A program made the translations under genes and the position numbers. A stretch of DNA of 24,496 bases from positions 1 through 24,496 of IMG/VR virus record IMGVR_UViG_3300030389_001022. One strand, given 5' to 3'. A model generated the notes under the pieces. That model did not search any database. It was not told the DNA's origin and was given only the letters and a program-made list of their open reading frames with translations. The number at the start of each line of letters is the position of its first letter. Positions within the stretch are counted from its first letter, which is position 1. Of this stretch, positions 15,601 through 23,532 are shown in pieces. The DNA comes from a virus.

Positions 15601-16830
15601 GTTGTGTTAAACGGACCTAGCTATCACAAATCCAGTTTAAATAAATCACCTAGATTTCAAAGAAAACTTCCAAATTCTTTGGGATTTCTAAAATATGATG
15701 AAAATGGTGATCCTGTTATAGGTGCTGATGGCAAACCAGAAAGATGGTATTTTGATCTTAGTAGACTTGATCCTTTTGCAGCTATCATTTCAACAGCAGG
15801 TATTATTGGTACACTTTATCATCATATGGATGATCTTTTGCTTGAAGACGCTGGAGTTGCTATTGCTGCTATAAGCCGTGAGTTTGTTAGACAAAGATTT
15901 TTCTTAGAGGGTATATCAAATATTTTTGAAGTAATGGATAATCTGCCTTACAAAGCTCCAGATTGGATAGCAAAGCAATTAAAACTAAGATTTAGTCCAA
16001 TACCTGCTGGTCTTGGTGGGGTTATAAATAGAAATAGAACACAGACGATTGTAGATGATTCAATAGATTTAGAAACAGGAAAGAATAAAGTATATAGAGG
16101 AAATTTTGTAAGGGATAAGAAAATATATAAAGGTGATTTATCTAGTCAATATATAGATAAAAAAACTGGTTTAGTAGAAGATAGGTTTGAAATTCCTCTT
16201 GTTCAAGATTTTTTAACAAGAATGTTAATAACTCTAAATAGAGAGATACTAAATAGTACACCTGGTTTTAATAGTAAATTACCTGCAAAAACTGATGTTA
16301 CAACAGGAAGGTATATTGAATATCCTCAAGGTTTTGGACCAAAATATTTTACACCTATAAAAAGCAGTGAAAGATTTAATGATCCAGTTCATAGCTTTTT
16401 AGAAGATATAAAATTTCCAATACCACAAATGCCACAAGTTTTAGAAGGTGGTATTGAATTAAATAATGTACAATATAATGCTTTAGAAAGAATTACGTCT
16501 TTAGTTACAGACAACAACAACAACCAATTATATGATCGTTTATTTGAGCTTATTCAAAACAAAGATATACGCAGAGATTATAATAAATTAAAAACAGATA
16601 AGAATTTATCAAAAAGAGCAAGAATGGATTTATTAAATAAAATACATAGACCTTTTAATAATACATATAAAAAGTTTTTTAAATTAGGAAAGATAAGATT
16701 TTTAAGAACTAAAGACGGAGAATTTGGAATGAAAAAAGGTATGAATGAATTTTATGAAGCCTGGTTTAATACTCAAAGAAGTGTAGAATCAGAAAAAGAC
16801 AGTTTTTACAATCCTCTTCCTAACAACTAA
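12676..16830 (+). CDS. Internal virion protein D, T7 gp16-like, without visible transglycosylase
   Basis: A 1384-residue protein at the gene 16 position (T7 gp16 is 1318). It is expected to be ejected and to span the inner membrane during DNA entry. T7 gp16 starts with a lytic transglycosylase domain, but here I see no such motif (no Glu followed by a GLMQ-type segment) in the first 200 residues. Instead there is a Lys/Ala-rich helix at about 161-202 and a hydrophobic stretch at about 268-295 (LLVGGIIGETIGFGLEVAAP). Later segments such as FPTHILNVLTASLNVGLGPY look membrane-interacting. It is followed two bases later by the fibre gene. Confidence 0.85.
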   Translation: MTNSNFNEESETDKLFKKLEEDSLFPEFNKNLNKGYARTIDFFDNLVGGDKRSFEEILENRSKIKNEFNTKRAQNLKDLKDSGKVDEIYRGITSAPFAFVNEVADFGVGANNYLRGKDYSRTEIFNLESMGLKDEGDEQSLYYTIPQALTQFLLPYGVLNKAAGGIKAAKTAKAVKAVKGIKSAKGLKAAQDAAKAAQKARKFGLSNRYVRNFAVGTVADSIAFNAYDDNLFNFINDQVPSLRNPVFNYLEAKTPEEESFAEAKLKQLLVGGIIGETIGFGLEVAAPAIGKVAKKVTKPVVKKGVQVATDLVKERGELGKALGEDAQRLFNATKNLLDDIKSDPKRKANVLNKKMVDDAESLRGVTNIEPEMENILKEKTELKSRPEPTKQPTGGEDFKPVDTERTAVLFGPRKQDIDFTRNSLNMMMKTEPENLDVLPNRKLLRIVEDLSLPEVLKKLDDDAATLSDPERLARMLKALKYQYKLTQELTDVVKPLEDAILANNAPAIDELYKYMADRIQPYFAMLIPNKKLSAGPARFLQARRLIDVELPDEGGLKGLVTDSINEQKAPTTKGQKNKVKRPTVTQEAREFIKGYDEEQALPSIKLIVEALEQKDHVEMIKFLRAIGMAENNPKAIGELLRPMTKAQGFAKNVNATLRVTNEVAINSVLTGFPTHILNVLTASLNVGLGPYQLIQGAPLDKIAYLRAAKEYITMFTQLGNTLKMAGKAFKQDRNILDPSRVFYYDVADMYAIRMPGNSPTAQVTNAVGHTVRLSRRSMIAGDEIVKQTAFRSVLAGDIWEEGWRAGKRGAELNKFVKTEFERHIKILTEDSIDAFEGTAAQKAEALRKYIRAVDYAAQRTFTRELGTGYFKKATRPAAKVMQLPAFKLVNFFVGTPVNLAKSSIRLDPITGIGSYFQDPKKIPGLPKLIKEYQEELASTDWATRTRAVGEARTGGQILAAFSLLALADEDNPNHPVVLNGPSYHKSSLNKSPRFQRKLPNSLGFLKYDENGDPVIGADGKPERWYFDLSRLDPFAAIISTAGIIGTLYHHMDDLLLEDAGVAIAAISREFVRQRFFLEGISNIFEVMDNLPYKAPDWIAKQLKLRFSPIPAGLGGVINRNRTQTIVDDSIDLETGKNKVYRGNFVRDKKIYKGDLSSQYIDKKTGLVEDRFEIPLVQDFLTRMLITLNREILNSTPGFNSKLPAKTDVTTGRYIEYPQGFGPKYFTPIKSSERFNDPVHSFLEDIKFPIPQMPQVLEGGIELNNVQYNALERITSLVTDNNNNQLYDRLFELIQNKDIRRDYNKLKTDKNLSKRARMDLLNKIHRPFNNTYKKFFKLGKIRFLRTKDGEFGMKKGMNEFYEAWFNTQRSVESEKDSFYNPLPNN

Positions 16831-16832
16831 TC

Positions 16833-19800
16833 ATGGCTACTATTGAATACGGTGGTACTGGTTCTAACACTCCAGTAAGTACAGTTACAACTCATACAAG
16901 TAACGGATCAGCAGGTCCATACGCTATTAACTTTGAATATACTCATCCAACAGATATTGATGTTAGGGTTGGAGGTGTTTTTAAAACTCGGAATACTCAT
17001 TATACTCTTACAAGCACAACACAAATAACTTTTACTTCTGGAAATATACCTGCTAACGGAGCAATAATTACTTTTACTAGAAATACAAATATTTCAGTTC
17101 CACCAGTTAGTTTTGCAGATGGAGGGGTTTTACTTGCTGAAGATTTAAACGAAAGTGTTAACGTCTTACTTAATGGTATGCAGGAAATAGTTTTTGATTT
17201 TGTAAAAAGAGATGGATCTCAAGCTGTAACTGGCAACCTTGTTTTTGAAGGATCTACTGATGACGATCACGAAACTACTTTATCTATAACAAATCCTACA
17301 CAAGATAATACAATTACACTTCCTGATGTAAGCGGATCAGTTGTTACTACTGGAGATACAGGAACAGTTACTTCAGCAATGATAACTGACGGAACTATTG
17401 TTAATGCTGATGTAAATGCAAGTGCAGCTATAGATGGCAGCAAGGTAAATCCTAACTTTGGTGGACAAACAATAGCAACTACTGGCAGTTCAAATATTGG
17501 TGCTAATTTAGCAGTAACAGGAAACACTACTGTTGGTGGTACTTTAGGAGTTACAGGTGCATCTACTTTTACAGGTGCTATTGACGCAAATGGTGGTGCA
17601 AGTATTGATAATATTCAGATTGGAGTTACAGATGACAATGAAATAGATACTGCATCTGGCAATTTAACTATTGATTCTGCTGGCGGTACTACAACTATTG
17701 ATGATGCTTTAACGATTAGTGGTAATGCAACTGCACAAGGAACTTTAGGAGTAACAGGAAATACCACTGTAGGAGGAACTTTAGGAGTTACAGGTACTTC
17801 AACTTTAGCTGACGTTACAGGTGGAGCAGTTGTAACGTCTGGAACATCTACTAGCGACACTAAAGTTTATTCTGCTAAACGTGCAGGTGAAATATTTTAT
17901 GGAAAGAATACTGCTGAAGAAATACAATCAGGTGAAACCTGGACTTCTGCTGATAATAAGGTTGCTACTACTGCTGCTATAGATGCTCGTATTATTGACT
18001 TTGTAGATGATGTTGGTGGTTTTAATGCTATTGCAAACGAGACAAGTTTCCCTGCAACCAATCCACAAGGATCTGCTGGACAAGCTGCACTACTATCTAT
18101 AGCTGCTGTATCAACAACTCTTACTCCTAGCTCTAATACAATTACTATTGCTAACGGTGCTGGTACTGGTAATACAGTAACTATTAACAATGTTACTCCA
18201 GCCAGTATTCCTCAAGGTTTTGGTCTTATTGTTGAATCTACTAATACTTTACATACTTATAATTTTCATAGACTTGTTCCAAAAGCAACTGAAGTAACTA
18301 CTGTCGCAGGTAACGTAGCAAACATTAATACAGTTGCAGGTATTAGTGCAAACGTAACAACTGTTGCAGGTATATCAGCTAACGTCACTTCTGTTGCAGG
18401 TAACGCATCTAATATCAACTCAGCAGTCTCTAATGCTAGCAATATTAATTCTGCTGTAAGTAATGAATCTAATATTAACAGTGTTGTTTCTAACGCAACA
18501 AACATTAATACTGTTGCAGGTTCTATATCAAATGTAAATACTGTTGGTGGTTCTATAGCTAGTGTTAATACAGCATCTTCAAATATAAATTCAATAGCAA
18601 ATTTTGGAGATCAATACCAAGTTGCATCTTCTAACCCTTCAACAGATGGAGGTGGTAATTCACTAGCAGCAGGTGATCTATATTTCAATACAACAGCTAA
18701 TGAATTAAAAGTATATAACGGTTCTGCTTGGCAAGGTGGAGTCACTGCTAGTGGTAACTTTGCTTCTGTTACTGGTAATAACTTTACTGGAGATAATGTT
18801 TATTCTGATGGTGCTAAAGCGATTTTTGGAACAGGACAAGATTTAAAAATACATCATTCAAGCAATCAATCAACTATTGAAGAAGTAAACGGAAGTTTAA
18901 ATATCACATCAAACGGAGCTTTAAGTTTTAATCCAAGTGGATCTAATGTCGTTACTTTAGTAGGTAACGCAACTAAAGGATCAGGTCAAATAAAATTAAA
19001 CTGTGAATTAAATTCACATGGAGTTATTTTAAAAGGACCACCTCATAGTGCTGCTGCAAGTTACACATTAACTCTTCCTAGTAATATTGTTAATGGTCAG
19101 TTTTTAACTACTGATGCAAATGGAAATACGTCTTGGTCTGCTGTTGATTTAACTTCTCTAAGTGCAAGCAATTTAACTGGTGGTACTATCCCAGCTGCTA
19201 GATTTGGCACAGATACAATTGCTACAGGATCACTTGCTGCTGGAGCATTACCAACAGATGTAACAATAGCGGATGCAAATATATCTGGAAATCTAACGAT
19301 AGAATCAGCAGACATAGTAGATGGAACTATTGCAACAACAGATTTAGCTAATGATGCAGTTACTTTTGCAAAGATGCAGAATACTGTAAATGGAGTCAGA
19401 TTTTTAGGTAAGCATGATTCTGGAGGTGGAGAAATAGGAGAGATTACTGCTGCACAAGCTCGCACTATGCTTAACGTAGCTGATGGAGCAATTGCAGATT
19501 TAGTGTCTGACAGTTCTCCGCAGCTTGGCGGTGACTTAGACACTAACAGTCATAATATTTCTTTAGATGATGACCATAAAATAAAATTTGGAGATAGTGC
19601 AGACTTTACTATTGAACACACAGGTAATAATGATCATATAGAAAGTAGTGGTACTGGGTTTTTTCTTGATAGTGTTGGCGATCAAACTTTTAGAACTAAT
19701 AGTCACGCTACTATGGCTAGGTTTATTCCTGGAGGAGCCGTAAAATTATATAATAATGGCCTTGAAAAATTCCGCACGAATGCTGGTGGGGCACAGGTTT

Positions 19801-20552
19801 TCGGTGCTCTTTATGCAGGTGATGATACTAAACTTTACTTTGGTGATAGTAATGACCTGCAAATTTTTCACTCCAGTAATGAAAATATTATTGCAATAAA
19901 TACTGTAGGACAAGATTTATTCTTTAAAAGCTCTGCAAGTTCTTCACAAGATACTACAAGTTTTGTAGTTAGAACTGATGGAAGTATTACACATCCAGAC
20001 AACATACAAATGAAGTTTGGAAGTAGTGATGATTTAAAAATTTATCATGATGGAAACCATAGCTATATCTCAGATACTACTGGTACAGGTAATTTAAGAG
20101 TACAAACTAATAAACTTAAAATTGAAAATGCTGCTGGTACTCAAGATCAAGCTGTATTTACTGAAGGTGGGAGTGTAGAGCTCTATAACGCAAATACTAA
20201 AAGGTTAGAAACTTCAGGTACTGGCGTTAGCGTAACAGGTGCTTTAGTTGCTTCAGGTGATGTTACTGCTTTCTCTGATGCAAAGTTAAAAACAGAAATA
20301 TCTACTATTAATGATGCTCTTAGTACTGTTGGAAAGTTAAGAGGTGTATCTTATAAATGGTTGAAAGATAACAAGCCTTCTATTGGTGTTATTGCACAGG
20401 AAGTAGAAGAAGTAATACCAGAAGTTGTACATACAAACCAATTAGATGGTGAAGATGTTAAGTCAGTTGATTACGGAAAACTTGTAGGTGTTCTTATTGA
20501 AGCTATAAAAGAATTAAAAGCAGAAGTGGATGAACTTAAAGGAGGTAAATAA
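16833..20552 (+). CDS. Tail fibre protein, T7 gp17-like N-terminus with S74 chaperone C-terminus
   Basis: A 1239-residue fibre. Residues 1-130 match the T7 gp17 tail-binding domain (the SFADGGVLLAEDLNESVNVL segment parallels the T7 FTDGS..RAYDLN region). The shaft has repeats: GNTTVGGTLGVTG at 17520-17558 and 17757-17795; nine 10-residue repeats at 491-580; and four modules with FG..DL.I.H followed by S or N, between about 660 and 1075. The C-terminal 93 residues are a Peptidase S74 intramolecular chaperone: FSDAKLKTEI carries S1148 and K1153, the presumed catalytic dyad that cleaves the domain after trimer folding, followed by SYKW and GVIAQEVEEVIPE. Receptor-binding is inferred. Confidence 0.92.
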   Translation: MATIEYGGTGSNTPVSTVTTHTSNGSAGPYAINFEYTHPTDIDVRVGGVFKTRNTHYTLTSTTQITFTSGNIPANGAIITFTRNTNISVPPVSFADGGVLLAEDLNESVNVLLNGMQEIVFDFVKRDGSQAVTGNLVFEGSTDDDHETTLSITNPTQDNTITLPDVSGSVVTTGDTGTVTSAMITDGTIVNADVNASAAIDGSKVNPNFGGQTIATTGSSNIGANLAVTGNTTVGGTLGVTGASTFTGAIDANGGASIDNIQIGVTDDNEIDTASGNLTIDSAGGTTTIDDALTISGNATAQGTLGVTGNTTVGGTLGVTGTSTLADVTGGAVVTSGTSTSDTKVYSAKRAGEIFYGKNTAEEIQSGETWTSADNKVATTAAIDARIIDFVDDVGGFNAIANETSFPATNPQGSAGQAALLSIAAVSTTLTPSSNTITIANGAGTGNTVTINNVTPASIPQGFGLIVESTNTLHTYNFHRLVPKATEVTTVAGNVANINTVAGISANVTTVAGISANVTSVAGNASNINSAVSNASNINSAVSNESNINSVVSNATNINTVAGSISNVNTVGGSIASVNTASSNINSIANFGDQYQVASSNPSTDGGGNSLAAGDLYFNTTANELKVYNGSAWQGGVTASGNFASVTGNNFTGDNVYSDGAKAIFGTGQDLKIHHSSNQSTIEEVNGSLNITSNGALSFNPSGSNVVTLVGNATKGSGQIKLNCELNSHGVILKGPPHSAAASYTLTLPSNIVNGQFLTTDANGNTSWSAVDLTSLSASNLTGGTIPAARFGTDTIATGSLAAGALPTDVTIADANISGNLTIESADIVDGTIATTDLANDAVTFAKMQNTVNGVRFLGKHDSGGGEIGEITAAQARTMLNVADGAIADLVSDSSPQLGGDLDTNSHNISLDDDHKIKFGDSADFTIEHTGNNDHIESSGTGFFLDSVGDQTFRTNSHATMARFIPGGAVKLYNNGLEKFRTNAGGAQVFGALYAGDDTKLYFGDSNDLQIFHSSNENIIAINTVGQDLFFKSSASSSQDTTSFVVRTDGSITHPDNIQMKFGSSDDLKIYHDGNHSYISDTTGTGNLRVQTNKLKIENAAGTQDQAVFTEGGSVELYNANTKRLETSGTGVSVTGALVASGDVTAFSDAKLKTEISTINDALSTVGKLRGVSYKWLKDNKPSIGVIAQEVEEVIPEVVHTNQLDGEDVKSVDYGKLVGVLIEAIKELKAEVDELKGGK
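18303..18572 (+). repeat. Nine tandem 30-base (10-residue) repeats in the fibre gene
   Basis: Residues 491-580 consist of nine exact 10-residue units, such as VAGNVANINT, VAGISANVTT, AVSNASNINS and VGGSIASVNT. The consensus is V-A-G/S-N-x-S-N-I-N-S/T. It is a protein-level repeat with diverged DNA, typical of a trimeric fibre shaft. Repeat number could change by recombination. Confidence 0.85.
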
Positions 20553-21745
20553 TGGCAATCCAGAGTTCTGGAACAATTACTATACAAGATATAGTAGATG
20601 AATTTGGAGGGTCAACCCCTCACTCTTTGTCTGAATATTACAGAGATGGTGCTAATGTTCCTGGTAATAATACTAATGTTCCTACATCAGGAGCTATAGC
20701 TATAAGTGATTTTTATGGTGCAGTAAATGAAATAGTTATTGCTCTTACAAACGGAGCAACAAATTTAAACGCATCAACTTTATTTGGTTCAAACTATACC
20801 TCATCAGTACCTAAACGATTAACTGTTGCAAGTGGTGTAGAGATAGGAGCGACTAGCGGTAATAATGTTCTTACTATTCCGTCAGGGATGGCTGGCACTT
20901 TAATTATAGATAATGCTGGCACTATCTCAGGATATGGTGGACCTGTTGGTCAAACTGGAGGTAATGGCATACTAATTGAAGTTAATGGTGTAACTATAAA
21001 CAACTCTGGCACTATAAGAGCTGGAGGTGGTAGCGGTGGTACTGGAGGTACTGGAGGTACTGGAGGTAACGGATCAGCTACAACAGAAAGTAATTTTACA
21101 GGTAGCAGCATAGGAGGCTGTAGTTATATGAGTGGTAGCTTTCAGGGTCAACAATGGATAGGTACATGTGGTTCTGTTGGTAGTGGTTATTTTAACGGTA
21201 ATCAAGCATGTTCGAGTGCTTTTGGTGGTCAATATACAGGTGCTGGAGGTAGTGGTAACCAAGGTTATACAAGGGGTCAAGCTTCAGGTGGTTCTAGTAC
21301 TTATGGAACTTATAACTGGGGTACAACAATATCTAGTCCTAAATATTGGCGTATTCTTGGAGGATGGAAATTTACAAACCAAGGCTGTAGTATCGTAACA
21401 ACATCATCAACTAGCGGTGGTGCTGGTGGTGCTGGTGGTGCTGGTGGTGTAGGACAAGGATATAACCAATCTGCTGGTTCTGGATCTGGAGGATCTGGAG
21501 GAAGTGCTGGTGGTACTAATGCTGGTACTGGAGGATCTGGAGGTACTGGTGGAACAGGAGGAGCATATGGTGCTACTGGATCTACTGGTGCAACAGGTTC
21601 TTCTGGAGCTAACGGTAATGCTTCTAACGGATCTAGTGGATCTAGTGGAAGTGCTGGCTCTGCTGCTGGATATTATGCCTATTACGTTGGTAGTGTAAGT
21701 GCGACTATAAACAACACAGGAACACTAACAGGTCAAGCACCATAA
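20552..21745 (+). CDS. Glycine-rich tail adhesin-like protein
   Basis: A 397-residue protein, coupled to the fibre stop and preceded by a strong AAGGAGG site. Residues 1-57 are a module (MAIQSSGTITIQDI, ending AIAISDFYGA) that I know as the N-terminal segment of marine phage tail proteins. Residues 60-157 look like a beta domain. Glycine-rich runs at about 158-175 and 287-371 have GG/GGT/GGA repeats, and 337-357 forms seven Gly-X-Y triplets, a short collagen-like stretch. Such runs form polyglycine-II bundles in the S16 gp38 adhesin. Four cysteines lie at 190, 206, 220 and 279. The protein probably sits at the fibre tip; this is inferred. Confidence 0.75.
   Translation: MAIQSSGTITIQDIVDEFGGSTPHSLSEYYRDGANVPGNNTNVPTSGAIAISDFYGAVNEIVIALTNGATNLNASTLFGSNYTSSVPKRLTVASGVEIGATSGNNVLTIPSGMAGTLIIDNAGTISGYGGPVGQTGGNGILIEVNGVTINNSGTIRAGGGSGGTGGTGGTGGNGSATTESNFTGSSIGGCSYMSGSFQGQQWIGTCGSVGSGYFNGNQACSSAFGGQYTGAGGSGNQGYTRGQASGGSSTYGTYNWGTTISSPKYWRILGGWKFTNQGCSIVTTSSTSGGAGGAGGAGGVGQGYNQSAGSGSGGSGGSAGGTNAGTGGSGGTGGTGGAYGATGSTGATGSSGANGNASNGSSGSSGSAGSAAGYYAYYVGSVSATINNTGTLTGQAP
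21410..21664 (+). repeat. Glycine-codon repeat tract with collagen-like end
   Basis: Low-complexity GGT/GGA-rich DNA encodes residues 287-371 of the adhesin-like protein; the collagen-like triplets lie at 21560-21622. The repeat composition opens several frames on both strands, which explains the spurious ORFs there. Confidence 0.8.
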
Positions 21746-22401
21746 TGCTATTCAAAATATATGATTTTTTAGATAAGGATGTATGTAAAGAATTAGTTCA
21801 AAAACTACAAACTTGTGACCTTTGGCAAGACGGTAAACTCACTACAGGGGAACATCTAAAAAAAAGAAAAAGTAATAATGAATTAGTTACTGGTGATTTA
21901 TATAAAGAAATTACAAATGCTGTTCTAGGTACATTTTATGGATCAGATGCAGGGCAGAATATTTATTCTGATACTTTTTTTAATTTTGTTACTCCACCCA
22001 TGATTAATAAATACTATGTTGATGAAGGGTATGGATGGCATTTTGATGAAACAATTATGCCAAATCAAGATGGTCATTTAACAAGAATGGATTATTCTTT
22101 TACTGTATTTTTAAATGATAATTATAAAGGAGGTGAATTAGAAATTGAAAATGAGACAATAAAAGGTAAACAAGGTCAAATTGTTATCTATGATAATAAA
22201 TTAAGACATAGAGTTACAAAGATTACTGAAGGAACTCGATACGCTTGTATTGGCTGGCTTTCATCTTTGATAGAAGATGTAGAAGTTAGAAATAGATTAG
22301 GACAAAATCAAAAACTCTTACGATCATGTGAAAATCCTGATGATGATACTTTTATAGCATTACAAAAAACACATATGCTTTTACTTAAAAAATTCTCATA
22401 G
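21745..22401 (+). CDS. 2-oxoglutarate/Fe(II)-dependent oxygenase (PKHD/YbiX-type)
   Basis: A 218-residue dioxygenase, close in length to YbiX-type proteins. The iron triad is visible: H99 and D101 (GWHFDET) and H155 (LRHRVTKI), with R165 (GTRYACIG) as the 2-oxoglutarate salt-bridge residue. A conserved TRMDYSFTVFLNDNYKGGEL block lies between. Such enzymes hydroxylate proteins or small molecules and are common in marine cyanophages, where substrates are mostly unknown. Its start overlaps the stop of the glycine-rich adhesin, suggesting co-expression with the fibre genes. The target here is not known. Confidence 0.9.
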   Translation: MLFKIYDFLDKDVCKELVQKLQTCDLWQDGKLTTGEHLKKRKSNNELVTGDLYKEITNAVLGTFYGSDAGQNIYSDTFFNFVTPPMINKYYVDEGYGWHFDETIMPNQDGHLTRMDYSFTVFLNDNYKGGELEIENETIKGKQGQIVIYDNKLRHRVTKITEGTRYACIGWLSSLIEDVEVRNRLGQNQKLLRSCENPDDDTFIALQKTHMLLLKKFS

Positions 22402-22450
22402 AATGTTTTTTACATAAAAAATGATATTATTAAATTAAATCAGTATTTAC

Positions 22451-22882
22451 ATGAAATATAAAATAACAGAACTATCTACAAGTTCTATGAAAGTAGAATA
22501 CAACGATAGTTCTCACGCTGTCATACCTATTGAAAAAACCTATGATACAAATCTGTTAAAAGATTTAATTAGTAGATACCACAATGTAGATAAGTCATTT
22601 GAAAAAATTGAAGATATTCCTCTTGCTTTAAACTATGAAGGTGATACAGAAGAAGATTTAACAACACCAAATGAGTTTACATATAAAGATATGAGGTTAG
22701 CAGAATATCCTAATGTCGGAGATCAATTAGGAGCTTTAAATAAAGCTAGACTAGGTGATAATTCAGAAATTACAAAAATTGATGAAGTTATAGCAGACGT
22801 AAAAGCCAAATATCCTAAAGACAATAAAAAATATACTGATGCTGATATGGCTGGAGCTGTTGATTGGACAGGTTTTGATTAA
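22451..22882 (+). CDS. Tail fibre assembly-like protein (uncertain)
   Basis: A 143-residue acidic protein. The N-terminal 45 residues form a beta-like module (KVEYNDSSHAVIPIE), also seen in small marine phage proteins. The middle has AEYPNVGDQLGALNKARLGD, followed by a DEVIADVKAKYPKD helix. YPxxGDQLxxL motifs occur in phage tail and tail-assembly proteins, but the function is unknown. A 49-base AT-rich gap precedes it, and it overlaps the next gene by 8 or 44 bases depending on the start. The context suggests a role in fibre assembly; confidence is low. Confidence 0.7.
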   Translation: MKYKITELSTSSMKVEYNDSSHAVIPIEKTYDTNLLKDLISRYHNVDKSFEKIEDIPLALNYEGDTEEDLTTPNEFTYKDMRLAEYPNVGDQLGALNKARLGDNSEITKIDEVIADVKAKYPKDNKKYTDADMAGAVDWTGFD

Positions 22883-23402
22883 ACTTGTTGACAGTCAAGC
22901 ATTTGGAAAGGGAAATCATGGATCGACAAAAGTCGCTTTGAAAGCTATTGAGGGTACAAATTTTAAAAATAAAAAAGTTTTAGATATTGGTACTGGTACA
23001 GGGATATTAGCTATTAAAGCAAAATTGCTAGGTGCAAAAGAAATTCATTGTTTAGATCCAAGCGGTATTGCTACAAGAACTACTAAAGAAAATTTTCTAT
23101 TAAACTTTGGTGATTTAGATAATATTAAAATTTATACAGGGTTTTTCCAGAATTTATATAAAGATAATATTTTTAAGGACTTTGACATTGTTATCTCAAA
23201 CATAATAGCTGATGTGCATAAATATCATTTGACTAATATAAATAAAACTCTTATACCAAATGGAATTGTAATTTTAAGTGGAATAGGAGTTAACGAAGAA
23301 GCAGACTTAATTAAACCATTTAAATTAAATGACTTTAAAATAGTAGAAAGATTTATAGATGATTTATGGTTAAGTTTAAAAATACAAAAAAATGACACCT
23401 AA
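22839..23402 (+). CDS. PrmA-like SAM-dependent methyltransferase (catalytic domain only)
   Basis: A class I methyltransferase of 187 residues (or 175). Motif I is KVLDIGTGTGILAIKAKLLG (46-65), and D73 in HCLDPS ends strand 2. DIVISNIIADV (116-126) matches the D-x-V-x-A-N-I-L motif of ribosomal L11 methyltransferase PrmA, and GKGNHGST (23-30) the GTGTHxTT segment. NGIVILSGI (141-149) is also PrmA-like. PrmA proper is about 290 residues; its N-terminal L11-binding domain is missing. The ATG at 22839 overlaps the gene before by 44 bases and gives an odd hydrophobic N-terminus; a TTG at 22875 (8-base overlap) is a likelier start. The substrate is unknown. Confidence 0.85.
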   Translation: MLIWLELLIGQVLIKLVDSQAFGKGNHGSTKVALKAIEGTNFKNKKVLDIGTGTGILAIKAKLLGAKEIHCLDPSGIATRTTKENFLLNFGDLDNIKIYTGFFQNLYKDNIFKDFDIVISNIIADVHKYHLTNINKTLIPNGIVILSGIGVNEEADLIKPFKLNDFKIVERFIDDLWLSLKIQKNDT

Positions 23403-23529
23403 AGAAAAATTTTCATTATGTCAATCCTGTGAATTTCTTAGGCGTAACGCAACTTGCAAAAAATGTAATTGTTTTATGCCAGTTAAAGTACGTTTGCCTT
23501 TAGTGGCCTGTCCTGTTAATAAATGGTAA
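23392..23529 (+). CDS. Small cysteine-rich probable zinc-binding protein
   Basis: A 45-residue protein with SLCQSCEFLR (C10, C13) and CKKCNCFMPVK (C22, C25, C27), then a last ACPVNKW (C40). This CxxC...CxxCxCFMxxK...CP..KW pattern is a very common tiny phage protein, likely with a zinc ribbon. The function is not known to me. It starts inside the end of the methyltransferase gene (11-base overlap) and stops three bases before the next ATG. Confidence 0.8.
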   Translation: MTPKEKFSLCQSCEFLRRNATCKKCNCFMPVKVRLPLVACPVNKW

Positions 23530-23532
23530 GTT

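Noticed and set aside
18303-18572. CRISPR array or tandem DNA repeat element
   Set aside because: The repeats are in frame, diverged at DNA level, without spacers, and encode a fibre shaft.
17267-19543. Several minus-strand frames over the tail fibre gene
   Set aside because: Low-complexity fibre codons (GGT, ACT, GCA) keep antisense frames open; products are Val/Ala/Pro-rich noise.
21074-21698. Alternative frames inside the glycine-rich adhesin gene
   Set aside because: They come from GGT/GGA repeats and give Val/Leu-only or Thr-rich products.
20552-21745. Diversity-generating retroelement acting on the adhesin
   Set aside because: No reverse transcriptase and no template repeat seen in the window.
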